Shown: one piece after another, positions 25,774-34,979 of the stretch | Layout of the letters: every line of letters starts with the position of its first letter | Position numbering within the stretch: position 1 is the stretch's first letter | From: Lithospermum erythrorhizon | Taxonomy: Eukaryota > Streptophyta > Magnoliopsida > Boraginales > Boraginaceae | DNA length: 64,000 nucleotides | Direction of reading: 5' to 3' | Assembly: GCA_019722365.1 (NCBI GenBank) | Contig: JADFUC010001688.1 | Span: forward strand, 114,160 to 178,159 | Program-made: the position numbers and the translations under genes | Notes under the pieces: generated by a model | What the model saw: the letters and a program-made list of their open reading frames with translations, nothing else | Databases searched by the model: none | Told to the model about the DNA's origin: nothing

Positions 25774-26864
25774 AGCATTCTATACTGCAATCTAGATGAA
25801 CAAGAAACGAGAAATATTTCATTTTCTCCATAATTTATGACTAGATAGTGTCAGACATTTCTCACATCGTAAAAATAGATGCTTACATGTTATGGTTTTA
25901 CAGAAGAAGACCAATGATTTTTCACTTTTGTCTATTCCCTTCTCCTTCAGGCCCATGATATGCTCTATTCATTCACTTATCTTATGATCATCATTTCTCC
26001 AAGCTACCTCTGCACTCCACTCTTGGTTAAATTTGGAAACAGGCTCTTTGTTATCATAGGAGTAAGGTTGTGTACTAATTCGACCCCCTAGCCTGCTTAG
26101 ATGAGAGAGTCGTTTCAAAGGCATTGGGACATGTTAATGTTAATGTACCTTAGAAGTGGGTGGATGGTGAAGTCTACTGAGCCATGTGAAAACAAAGAAA
26201 ATGAGCTTTAGGGAGACGTCTCCACATCGTAAAATAGACGTGTACTAGATATCTTCAATGTTCATGACCGTTTTTTGCTTTGTCAATTGGTTTTGGGATG
26301 AAACCGCATGGTTCTCAAGGATTATCACTTACGATCTACTCAGTTCTTGTGAGGAATTTCTTCCCTGCCATGAAGGATCTTTGACTTCAATGGCTTCTTA
26401 CAGCATTGTATTTGCAGAACTGATGCTTTTGGCTGTTAGAGCTGGTGAAACAAGTATGTATCAAGCTCCTAGAACAAAATTAATCATTTTCCCGTGCACA
26501 CCCAGGCTGAGAAATAGATTGGAACATACAACAAACAAGGCTTATTCTGAATTGTCAATATGCATAGCAAAAACAGTAATTGTTCTCCCATGATAAGCTT
26601 CAGAGCATCTAGTGCATTAATCTTGCCAATCAGAGGAGGGAGGGAGGGAGGGCTATTGGTCTGCCTTAAGAAAGATTTTTCCACTGTATCTGCCTCCTCT
26701 GGTTTATACAACATGGAAGTCTTTAGGCTCGAGCAAATAAACAAAGCTTGAACGGTCTAGTGGACAACGCCTTTAAGCTAGCCGCAACTGCTTGCACAGA
26801 ACTTGATGTGGACGTGGACATGGACATGCAGGTTCAGGGATGAATCAAGAAATTTGTACTTTGC
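25774..26864. other. 3' UTR and intergenic DNA
   Basis: No supported gene. The motif CACATCGTAAAA followed by TAGA occurs near 25864 and again near 26223, reminiscent of a USE core but with no snRNA after it. A (GGGA)n run lies at 26636-26652. The 111-codon frame at 26258-26593 shows no family signature. Confidence 0.4.
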
Positions 26865-27040
26865 AATGTCAAAGAAAGAACAACTAAAACGTAATAAACT
26901 AGTTTAGTCATGAATCAAAACACCCCATTGTAGCGAGTGGTTCATTCGAAGTAAAACAAATGAGATATTTCATAGTAATAGATTCATGGGACAGTGGGAT
27001 TGTTGTGATGGTGAAGATGACAATCAATATCACTGCATTC
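26865..27040. repeat. Isolated copy of the ~100-bp repeat found at 28.9-30.6 kb
   Basis: Contains CTAGTTTAGTCATGAATCAA, then GAAGTAAAACAAATGAG, then a tail with GATTCATGGGAC and GGATTGTTGTGATGGTGAAG. The same order (unit then tail) recurs at about 30500-30650, so the U6 array lies between related sequences. Confidence 0.7.
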
Positions 27041-27150
27041 TCAGAATACATCTTCCCTACTTGGGAATTCTTGTTAAACCTTTTTTAGATCTACCAATTC
27101 CTTCTAAGATTGACACCAAGTGTTGAGTTAATTTAGGTTAGTGGTTCACC

Positions 27151-27193
27151 TCCCACATCGTTTTTCCACGAGAAAGATGACCAGTTTAGATAC
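27151..27193 (+). promoter_or_regulatory. Plant snRNA promoter (USE + TATA) of U6 copy 1
   Basis: TCCCACATCG at 27151-27160 is a perfect upstream sequence element core of plant snRNA genes. A TATA-like TTTAGATAC follows at 27185-27193. The gap of about 24 bp is the spacing known for Pol III (U6) rather than Pol II snRNA genes. The RNA start is about 22 bp further on. Confidence 0.85.
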
Positions 27194-27214
27194 ACGAGGT
27201 TCACAGCATAGCTT

Positions 27215-27305
27215 GTCCCTTCGGGGACATCCGATAAAGTAGACGATACGGAGAAGATTAAGCGTGGCATAGCGAGGATGACGCGCACAAATCGAAATGG
27301 TCAAA
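27215..27305 (+). ncRNA. U6: U6 spliceosomal snRNA, variant copy 1
   Basis: Starts GTCCCTTCGGGGACATCCGA, the canonical U6 5' stem-loop, continues through an ACAGAGA-box region read as ACGGAGAAGATTAAGC, and ends CGCACAAATCG...AATGGTC before a long T run (Pol III terminator, from about 27305). The centre (normally GGCCCCTGCGCAAGGATGAC) is replaced by GGCATAGCGAGGATGAC, which removes part of the internal stem-loop. With a changed ACAGAGA box it may be non-functional despite an intact promoter. Confidence 0.85.
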
Positions 27306-28080
27306 TTTTTTTTTTTGCTATTTTCCCCCTTCTCATTGCTGAATTCTGATTTGCAGTATTTTTGGCTTTGTTGAATACCTTAGAATGGTAGGGTCATGGG
27401 CATTTGTCTAGCTATGAAAGAGGTTTTGTGGTTGTGTTTGGGAGGAGGTACCAGTTGTGGTATGATGGAGTCATGTTCATCAACTTCCTTTTCATTCATT
27501 GATATTTGTATTTCTTTTACATTCTGAGGTTTCACAATTGATAATGTGGTCCTGTTTGTAAGTGTTGCTGAAGATAAGTGTTTGAACTATGTGCCCATGA
27601 TTTCTGAGTTTTGGAGCATCACAACTAGTTGTCCTGAACCTTTGATGCCATGGATTTGAGGCCATAACTGGACTCAATGAGATCGCGTGTAATGCCTAAA
27701 GTAAACCTGTACATATACAATCAAGTGGATTGTTTACCTCGCTTAAGTCAGACGGTGAAATAGGTGTTTAAATCTTGTTAAAGACTTGAATCTATGAATT
27801 GCTTCTGTAATTAAGACATGATTTGGTCGTGTAACTGAATATAACAGACCAATCTTTTTGCCGAAAACCAATCATCTACAGATAGTTGTTACTGATAAGA
27901 AATGGAAGTGGGGAGATGACTTAATAAAAAAGATCGAATTTCTGAATGTATCTTCTTTTGATCAATTGATCTTTCATTTTAAATTCCATTATGGTATTTG
28001 CTGTGTGTATGTGACATTCGAGAATCTAGGCACTTGCTCAGCTAATTATGTATACAAGCGTGCGACAGAGGAAGCAACTG
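27306..28080. other. Spacer between the two U6 copies
   Basis: The spacer starts with a T run that is the U6 terminator. The rest is unassigned AT-rich DNA; the 89-codon frame at 27858-28127 overlaps the next promoter and looks spurious. Confidence 0.5.
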
Positions 28081-28086
28081 TTAACC

Positions 28087-28127
28087 TCCCACATTGGTTG
28101 CTCACCAGGAAGATGAACAGTTTATAA
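28087..28127 (+). promoter_or_regulatory. Plant snRNA promoter (USE + TATA) of U6 copy 2
   Basis: TCCCACATTG at 28087-28096 is a USE core with one change (C to T near its end). TTTATAA follows at 28121-28127, again with about 24 bp between elements, and the RNA starts about 24 bp later. Confidence 0.8.
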
Positions 28128-28150
28128 CCCTGAAGCTCACCCACTAGCTT

Positions 28151-28170
28151 GTCCCTTCGGGGACATCCGA

Positions 28171-28202
<32 letters not shown>

Positions 28203-28247
28203 GGCATAACGAGGACAATACGCACAAATCAATGGTCCAAATTTTTT
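28151..28247 (+). ncRNA. U6: U6 spliceosomal snRNA, variant copy 2
   Basis: Matches canonical plant U6 through the 5' stem-loop and the ACAGAGAAGATTAGCATGG core, then departs: the CCCCTGCGCAAGGATGAC segment reads ATAACGAGGACAAT. It resumes at ACGCACAAATC and ends AATGGTCCAAATTTTTT with the Pol III terminator. The ACAGAGA box is intact here, unlike copy 1, but the internal stem-loop region carries the same kind of replacement (GGCATAACGAGGA) as copy 1. Confidence 0.87.
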
Positions 28248-28354
28248 CTTAATTTGGTATTCGCTTCCGTTTTCGGTATTTCTCGAGAAAAAATATCGTT
28301 CTAAGTAATTGATATCCAAAAGTCACTTAGAAGCGAAAAATGGGATTGTGAAGT

Positions 28355-28545
28355 GCAGGGACATTCGATAAAATTAAGCGATACAAAAAGTTAATGTCCA
28401 TGCACAAGGATAACACTCACAAATCGAAAATTGATACAAATTTATTAGACATTTTTTTCCATAACACTCACGAATTGAAAATTGATCCAAATTTGTTAGA
28501 TATTTTTTCCATCTTATTGTCATATTTTATTATTAAATTTCACGT
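28355..28545 (+). pseudogene. U6 snRNA pseudogene, tandem unit 1
   Basis: GGGACATTCGATAAAATTA, GCGATAC, CATGCACAAGGATAACACTCA and CAAATCGAAAATTG follow U6 order with many changes, so this is a degenerate U6 copy without its 5' stem-loop start. The 3' part is repeated a second time in the same unit (AACACTCACGAATTG...), about 65 bp later. No USE or TATA precedes it. The central CAAGGATAACAC is closer to canonical U6 than in the two promoter-bearing copies. Confidence 0.75.
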
Positions 28546-28565
28546 TTCGATTATTCTTTACTTTG

Positions 28566-28755
28566 AGAACATTCGAAAAAATTAAAACGATACAAAAAAA
28601 GTTAATGTCCATGCACAAGGATAACACTCACAAATCGAAAATTGATACAAATTTATTAGACATTTTTTTCCATAACACTCACGAATTGAAAATTGATCCA
28701 AATTTGTTAGATATTTTTTTTCCCATCTTATTTTCAGTATTTTTCTTCTTCGAGT
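28566..28755 (+). pseudogene. U6 snRNA pseudogene, tandem unit 2
   Basis: Near-identical repeat of the unit at 28355-28545, offset by about 210 bp, again containing a U6-like body followed by an extra 3' half. The high identity means this duplication is younger than the U6 decay. Confidence 0.75.
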
Positions 28756-28929
28756 TTCCTCTCCCCACCCACCCCACGCCAGACTTTCCCAAGAGGAAGT
28801 AACACAATCTGTTACGGAGTATATCAATGTCGATAAACTATGTAGCAACTTTACAATAAGTAGGCCAAAGAAAGCAAGACAATTACTGTAAGGGTGAATA
28901 TCTATATATTTAAACTTTGTGAATTCAAA
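28756..28929. other. Short unassigned spacer
   Basis: Transition from the U6-like units to the ~100-bp repeat family; nothing recognised. Confidence 0.4.
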
Positions 28930-29130
28930 GAAAGTAAAACTAAAATCTAACTACTCAGTTTAACAAAAAACAGCAATCCATCATGAAAACTAGTTGAAAA
29001 TATTAACAAGCTCATTTAAAGTGAAACGAGAGTAAAACAAAAAAATTATAATTGATTAGTTTAATCAAAGAACCCATGACGCGTCATAGAGAAAAGCTAA
29101 AAATATCAAATGATTTATTTAACAAGCTAA
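28930..29130. repeat. Two diverged units of the ~100-bp repeat
   Basis: Units carry CAGTTTAACAAAAAACAGC and GATTAGTTTAATCAAAGAACC followed by CATAGAGAAAAGC. They belong to the family that forms the longer array at 30080-30560. Confidence 0.7.
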
Positions 29131-30075
29131 AAAGGAAGAGACGGTAGTCGGGGATAAAATTACGAGGGTATGCCAAATAAATAAAGCTAAATAGTCGTTG
29201 AAACTTTATTAATTTAATTAGAGAAAGCACTTATGTTCTTTCGAATCGCGAAAGTCATTGATAAGAAGAATCAATAAGTAAAAATCATCTCACATTTATC
29301 TTTGATATACAAAAGTGAATCATTAATAAGATAATCATCCGCAGCGTTTTGTTGTGGGTAAAGATGCACTGGTACTGTATGAAAATGCACGTTCGGATGT
29401 TGCAATGGAAGCAGGGGGTGTAGTCTGAGAAAAATCGATTTAAATATCAGTAAGATTTGGGGAGTAAGGGTAGAGAAGTTGGTTTAAATTATTGAGGAGT
29501 TGTCATAAGAACAAGACCGTCTCGCCAAACTAACAAGAGCCCATTTGTCTTTCAGTTCTGAAAATGAAGCCTCTTTATTAAATTTGTTAATAATTTTTTT
29601 AAATGTAAAATAAGTAATTATATAAATTTAAAATCAGGTTCATTGATAAATGATATTAAGTAGAAGTTGAGAAGAAGGAGTTAGTTTGTTTTAGTGTTAT
29701 TAATTTTTTTTAATATATACGGAATATATCTTTAATGCAAAAATGAATGATTGTTAAGGAAAAACTTTATTAAGGATTGTAACTACATTTGGATTGTAAA
29801 GTATATTGTAAAAGAATGCAATTGAAATTATAAAAGCAATCAAAGAAATAGAATTTTTACAAACAATCATTTAATTTTAAAATGATTTTTTAAAAATTAA
29901 AAAAAAACAGGAGTGAGCCACAGGCACTTTGAAGCCGGGCATCCTCATGCTGAGGAAATGTAATTCTGCAAATAAATAGCATAATATTCACACATAGAGA
30001 AGATCGCGGGGTTGAATCTTACAGATTATTATATTTTATCGATTTGCGGCGTGATTTTCTAAAAGATTCATCACT
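29131..30075. other. Intergenic DNA interrupting the repeat array
   Basis: AT-rich sequence without a supported gene between the two blocks of the ~100-bp repeat; possibly an insertion into an older continuous array, but no ends were identified. Confidence 0.4.
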
Positions 30076-30079
30076 AATT

Positions 30080-30650
30080 AATAAAAAGGTAAGATGTAAT
30101 TAGTTTGTTTAATCAAGAACCGTAACACTTTATAGAAAAAAACTAATCAAGATATCAAGTGGCTCGTTGGAGTGAAATGAACGAGTAAACAAAAATATAA
30201 ATAATTAATTAATTTAATCAAGAACCATGACAATCATAGAGAAAAGCTAAATTAACAAGTGGCTCGTTTCAATTGAAACGAACGAGTAAATCAAATTGAT
30301 TAGTTTAATCAAGAAAATCCACAACCATCATAGGGAAAATCTAAAAGTAACAAGTGGCACATTCAAATTGAAAAGAAAGAGTAAAACAAAACCATAATTG
30401 GTTAGTTTAATCAAGAACCACAACTATCATAGAGAAAATTCAATCCAAAAGTATGAAGTGGCTCATTTAGACTGAAACGAACGAGTAAAACAAAAACGTA
30501 ATTAATTAGTTTAATCAAGAACCACAATCTATTATACACAATAGATTAAAAAAAAATAGCTTGCCCATTTAAGTGAAACAAAATGGGTATTTCTTTATTC
30601 TTAGTACTAGATTCAAGGGACATTATTAGGATTGTTGTGATGATGAAGAG
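30080..30650. repeat. Minisatellite array, ~103-bp unit, five copies plus tail
   Basis: TTAGTTTAATCAAGAACCA-like anchors recur near 30099, 30208, 30300, 30402 and 30506 (spacing 92-109 bp). Each is followed by CATAGAGAAAA, AAGTGGCTC and GAACGAGTAAA. The array ends in a tail with TAGATTCAAGGGACA and GGATTGTTGTGATGATGAAG that is shared with 26.97-27.03 kb. Confidence 0.88.
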
Positions 30651-31930
30651 GGTCTGGTCCAGTTGGCACTTCCCTTGCTGAGTTGTCTACATTTTCTGCT
30701 GCTGAAGTTCCTCTGCCACCCTCTCTATTCCTCCCTGATTTCTATTCAATCCAACACATGAAATTATTGCTAGTACTCATATTTCAATTTATTTGGCTCT
30801 TAACCAAGAAGAAAAAAATGATAAAAAATAGGCTTTTAAAAAAAGTTAGTACCTTTAATTTATACCTAAACAAATTGTCATGAACAAATGAGAAATCCCA
30901 CAAATGTGAATTTGCCAAAAGGACTAACCAATAAATGAATAAATTATCTCATGCAAAAAATAAAACACTAGAAAAGTTGACATCTTTTAATAACCTGATT
31001 ATTACCTGTGTAGATGTATGTGACATGTTGATTATTACTTCATTTGAAACTGCCACTGAACGAAAATTTAAACAAAATGTGATAACCATGCAATACACAT
31101 ACACAAACACATACATACATAAAGAAGGGATGATTAAAGAAAAGGGACATACTTTTGGGACAAAAGCTATGAACAAACATGGCCATGAAAACCAACTCTA
31201 AGATGAGAAACCAAACCATTACATCTTTGTAAAATACCATTTTCATTTCAATACTATAAGCAGTAGCACTCAAATATGTAAGGATTGAGTTTTGAAATGT
31301 GTTTGGATTAAGGGACAAATATATTATAAGAATATGTAGAGCATATAATATATATAATCCTCGTACATAAATAAATTCAAGAATTTTGTCCATTTCGGTT
31401 CGTGATGTCTGAAAGGACATCGTACCTAGACGTGGAGGGAATCGAGTGTAAATTAATGTGAATTCAGAAAATTAGCCTTTATTATTGCTACAAAAATCAC
31501 AAAATAAGGGGTTATTTCATTTTAAAATATCATTTAATAATACTTGATAAATGTGATTATTTAGGTAACTTTTAGGGTCATAAATCTCACCGATTGGGCA
31601 TTTCCTACATTACGGGGACTCTTTTTAACTCAAGAAATTTGGGCTTTACTTATATCTGTCAATCCCCAGTGAAATGGTCGCTTTTTGGCCATTGTTTGGG
31701 ACAACCGCTACTTTAAGATCCATTGTGCTTGGTGCGGAGAGAAAGCCGGTATATCTGGGAGTCCAAAGCTTAATGCATGATCGTACTGAAAGCGCAGCAG
31801 CGTGGAGCGATTGGCAAACCAACTCCGGCAATCAGTTAGTATTGGAATTTGGTAGATGTCTTGTGAATATAAAACCTTGATTAAAAAAGTATTGTACTAT
31901 GATGTGGTGTATTTATAGGCAAATGAAGGA
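30651..31930. other. Intergenic DNA, unassigned
   Basis: No supported gene. The interval 31650-31880 is open on both strands (68 codons plus, 61 codons minus) and slightly GC-richer, but neither translation resembles a family I recognise. The minus-strand frame at 31040-31420 is hydrophobic by AT composition. Confidence 0.4.
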
Positions 31931-31934
31931 AGTA

Positions 31935-32515
31935 CAGGTCATTAGCTCTGTTGGTGATGACTGTCGTATCACGAACCTCTGGAGGTTTTTATCGGATATA
32001 GATTCAAATCTTGGGCCGAACCGATTATTACTATATATGATGCTGCTCCAATGGATGGGTTCTTATTAGTGAGATGTCGGGGGTCGATCATGGATGAAGC
32101 CTTGCTTCATTGGAAGTGAATCTCTCCTTAGATACGAACGGCTCCTTGGATCCGAATCGCCCACTAGATCCGTACTTTTTCTATCCGTAACTTACCGTCT
32201 CTCACAGACACTAGACCTCGCCATTACCGTGCCCGCCTCGATAAAGAGAGATTAACCTGCCGTTGGGTCTCCCAAGCCCCCATAAAAATACTCTCATTTA
32301 TTGAACTTGTACTTTACCTTTTATACGTCGAAATCCTTTCATTTCCACCGCAGCCAAATTATTTGGCCTCTTTGCTCTTTGACCTCTCACCGTTGTTTTT
32401 CCGCGAGACCCAGTAGAGAATTTTTATACCCTGACGGTTCCCGCCTCGGAGGCCTTATCGAGATATGAGTCTAATGCCTTGAGCAGACGATTATTATTAT
32501 ATATATCGATACATA
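31935..32515 (+). mobile_element. Possible SINE-like remnant and partial direct repeat
   Basis: TTAGCTCTGTTGGTGATGAC followed by AGATTCAAATCTTGGGC resembles box A and box B of a tRNA-derived SINE, with a spacing wider than normal. The 3' portion (GGAGG, TTATCG, GATATAGATTCAAATC, GATTATTACTATATAT) recurs diverged near 32447-32510, flanking a GC-richer block of about 470 bp. No A-tail or target duplication was found. Confidence 0.35.
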
Positions 32516-34280
32516 CGTCCCAAAAATATGACATAGAAATTGTTGAAGTATAATATAATGCTAAATTTTAGAAGTTAAAAGGAGAGTCGTTAACCACGTA
32601 GGTGCCACTTTAAGCACTATCATTAGAGGTTGTGATGTGTAAATTTACATAATATACTTAGATTGATAAGATGTTGGATTACTTATCTAACGGCGTATCT
32701 CATACTATAACATATAATTAACCATAATTTATTTAGTAGGTAAGAAATTGGTTAGTTTACATTAAAATAAAGCGTATTAAAAACCATATATATGTGAGAT
32801 TTTTTAAAAACCATATATATATAGGTAAATTTTATTCTCTATTTTTCTATATATGTAATAAAATTTTTATTGATGTCATTAACCGTGCTAGATGATCAAA
32901 CTTATATCGATGGAGTGAGATCACTAACGTAGAATGCGGCACGCCGTTATTGAGCCACGTAAGTCATAACTAATTATCGTTTACTTTGTAGTAAGTCATA
33001 AGTGAGTAGCGATTAATTTAAATAAAATTATCATTTACTTGTAATAAGTCATAAGTGAATGCTTGATTAAAATTTAAATAAAATTACTATTATAAAAATA
33101 GATTATGTTGAGTTTTTATTGATGTACTTTGACCATTTGAGATGATCCAACCTCAGCGTATGTTAGCATGGGATCGTTTGACATATTATGTAGGTCGGCA
33201 GTGACCACTAATTAACTTTAAGTTATTAATTTGTTATTTCGTATTAAAATCAATGATTTATTAAAGTTTAAGTATATAATCTTTTATTCCTGAAATCTTC
33301 TCTCTTTTAAATATTTCCTTTTTCATACGAGTTTACAACGTGGAACTTTAGAATTATGGACTATTAAACCGATTTTTCACCAAATTATTTGCCTTTGTTA
33401 AAATCATATAAGCCAAAATCCCATTTTTAACTTAAAAAAAAATTATCTTTAATTGTGTTTAATAGTTACAGCCTAGTTATTTTGTGGTAAATGGGTGATG
33501 ATATTTTATCTGATAAACCTAATGTTTCTTTTCCCTTGATTCTTATTTGTATTGTTATTTGTTGATTTGTTTCCATATTTGGTTTTCCAAATTTCATTTT
33601 CCTCTCATTTACTTTTATTCTCTAATTTTGATTGAACAAACCGTCTAATTTACGAAACCAATATGACGGTTTGCACTTTAAGTGGACAATTTAGTTCGTT
33701 TTAGAAATCCATAACGTGGTTAATAAGTTAATGTTTTCAGAAAAGTTAGTTTAACGTGCCTGCGTCCATAGTCTGTTGTAATTGGCTAATTTAAATTTAA
33801 ATTCAATTTTATTCAAACATATATACCTTCGTTATTAATAGCACCCGACCGTTTAGAGGATCACAACTTTATCTGGCTACACGGACTTAGCTCTCTCAAA
33901 TTCTTATCCATCCCAGTGCTTTTCGAGTTTAGTTCTCGATCATTCCAAATCTCGCAACCATTAACTAAAATTGGAATTTGGTAATATAACCAAATTCTTT
34001 CATTTTTACTATAATAGCAGAAAATTGAATTAAAACAATCGGAAATTCTTACTCTCGATCTCGCTACACCATGCATAAAAGCCCAAATACAAACATGACT
34101 AATTTTTTTTAGTCAATTACGTGCATAACATGTAGGCTCTGTATTACGTTTTTATGTGAAAGCTGATTAAAGATCATGTAGCGTGTTATTTTTATATTTA
34201 AATTATGTTTTAAAAGCGTGTAAATACATATATTATTTTTAACAGGTGATTGTGAGACAGAAAGTGTAATAGACACATTT
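32516..34280. other. AT-rich intergenic DNA
   Basis: No supported gene. A loosely repeated segment (TTTTTATTGATGTC followed by GATGATC; AAGTCATAAGTGA) occurs two or three times between 32860 and 33180. The right end merges into the pyruvate kinase promoter. Confidence 0.45.
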
Positions 34281-34287
34281 TCCCGTG

Positions 34288-34376
34288 TATAAAGTATAAT
34301 CCACTCTCACACTCATTTGCTATATCAGCTCCACGATCCCCAATTCCCCATACCCAAAAGTCAAACGCAACATCAG
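34288..34376 (+). promoter_or_regulatory. Probable pyruvate kinase core promoter and 5' UTR exon
   Basis: TATAAAG near 34289 is followed by a CT-rich leader (CCACTCTCACACTC) and by CATCAG|GTAACAATT at about 34376, a good 5' splice site. This suggests a non-coding first exon spliced to an acceptor just before the ATG at 34980. Confidence 0.55.
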
Positions 34377-34934
34377 GTAACAATTAAATTTCATCTAATT
34401 GTCCCAAATTAATTGTCCACTTTCTATATCATTTCTTCATATTATTTGTATAACTCTAGATCTTTGAGGTATATAATTTTACCAAAATATACCATTTTTT
34501 TAGCAGATACTTAATTGCTTTTAATTATAATTCAAACTGTCCCAATTTAATTGTCCAATTTCTATTTAATTTGTTAAAACACACTGTATAAGTCTAGATC
34601 TTTAGAATAATAATTTCTTCAAAAGCTTCCATTTTTTTTTTTGCAGATACATAATTATTATAAAATTTGATCTAAGTGTCCCAATTTAATTGATCCATTT
34701 CATTACTTTTGTAGTATAATTTTATACATTTGAGATATATAGTTTTATTAACAAATAACCTTTTTTGCATACTTTTTTTTGGGTTTAAAATAGTGATCAA
34801 TTGAAATAGATAGTTCCCTCAAAAGTTTTCACCTTTTTTGTCCCAATGTAATTGACCTATATATTTTTTTTTTGTATGATTTTATATATTTGAGGTATAT
34901 AGTTTGTTCAAGAATTTCCATTTTTTTTTTGCAG
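34377..34934 (+). repeat. Tandem repeats inside the pyruvate kinase 5'-UTR intron
   Basis: TGTCCCAATTTAATTG-type anchors occur near 34400, 34539, 34677 and 34839 (spacing about 139, 138 and 162 bp). Each unit then has a TTTGAGGTATATA-like segment. Three copies end in a T-run plus AG that looks like a 3' splice site (AG at about 34505, 34645 and 34933), and a fourth is decayed (TTTTTTGCATAC near 34765). Confidence 0.75.
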
Positions 34935-34979
34935 ATTTTTTTATTTTGGTTTGAATAGTGATCAATTTGGCTGATAAAA

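Noticed and set aside
26258..26593. 111-codon plus-strand ORF downstream of the PTAR1-like gene
   Set aside because: No family resemblance and no splice or promoter support; lies in intergenic DNA.
30080..30560. Regular ~103-bp repeats considered as a CRISPR-like array
   Set aside because: Units are contiguous, diverged and lack unique spacers, and the genome is a plant's; this is a minisatellite.
31040..31420. 126-codon minus-strand hydrophobic ORF
   Set aside because: Composition-driven in AT-rich DNA, with no recognisable domain, splice context or promoter.
31646..31880. Overlapping ORFs on both strands (68 and 61 codons)
   Set aside because: Slightly GC-richer and open on both strands, but neither product matches a family I know; not enough to call a gene.
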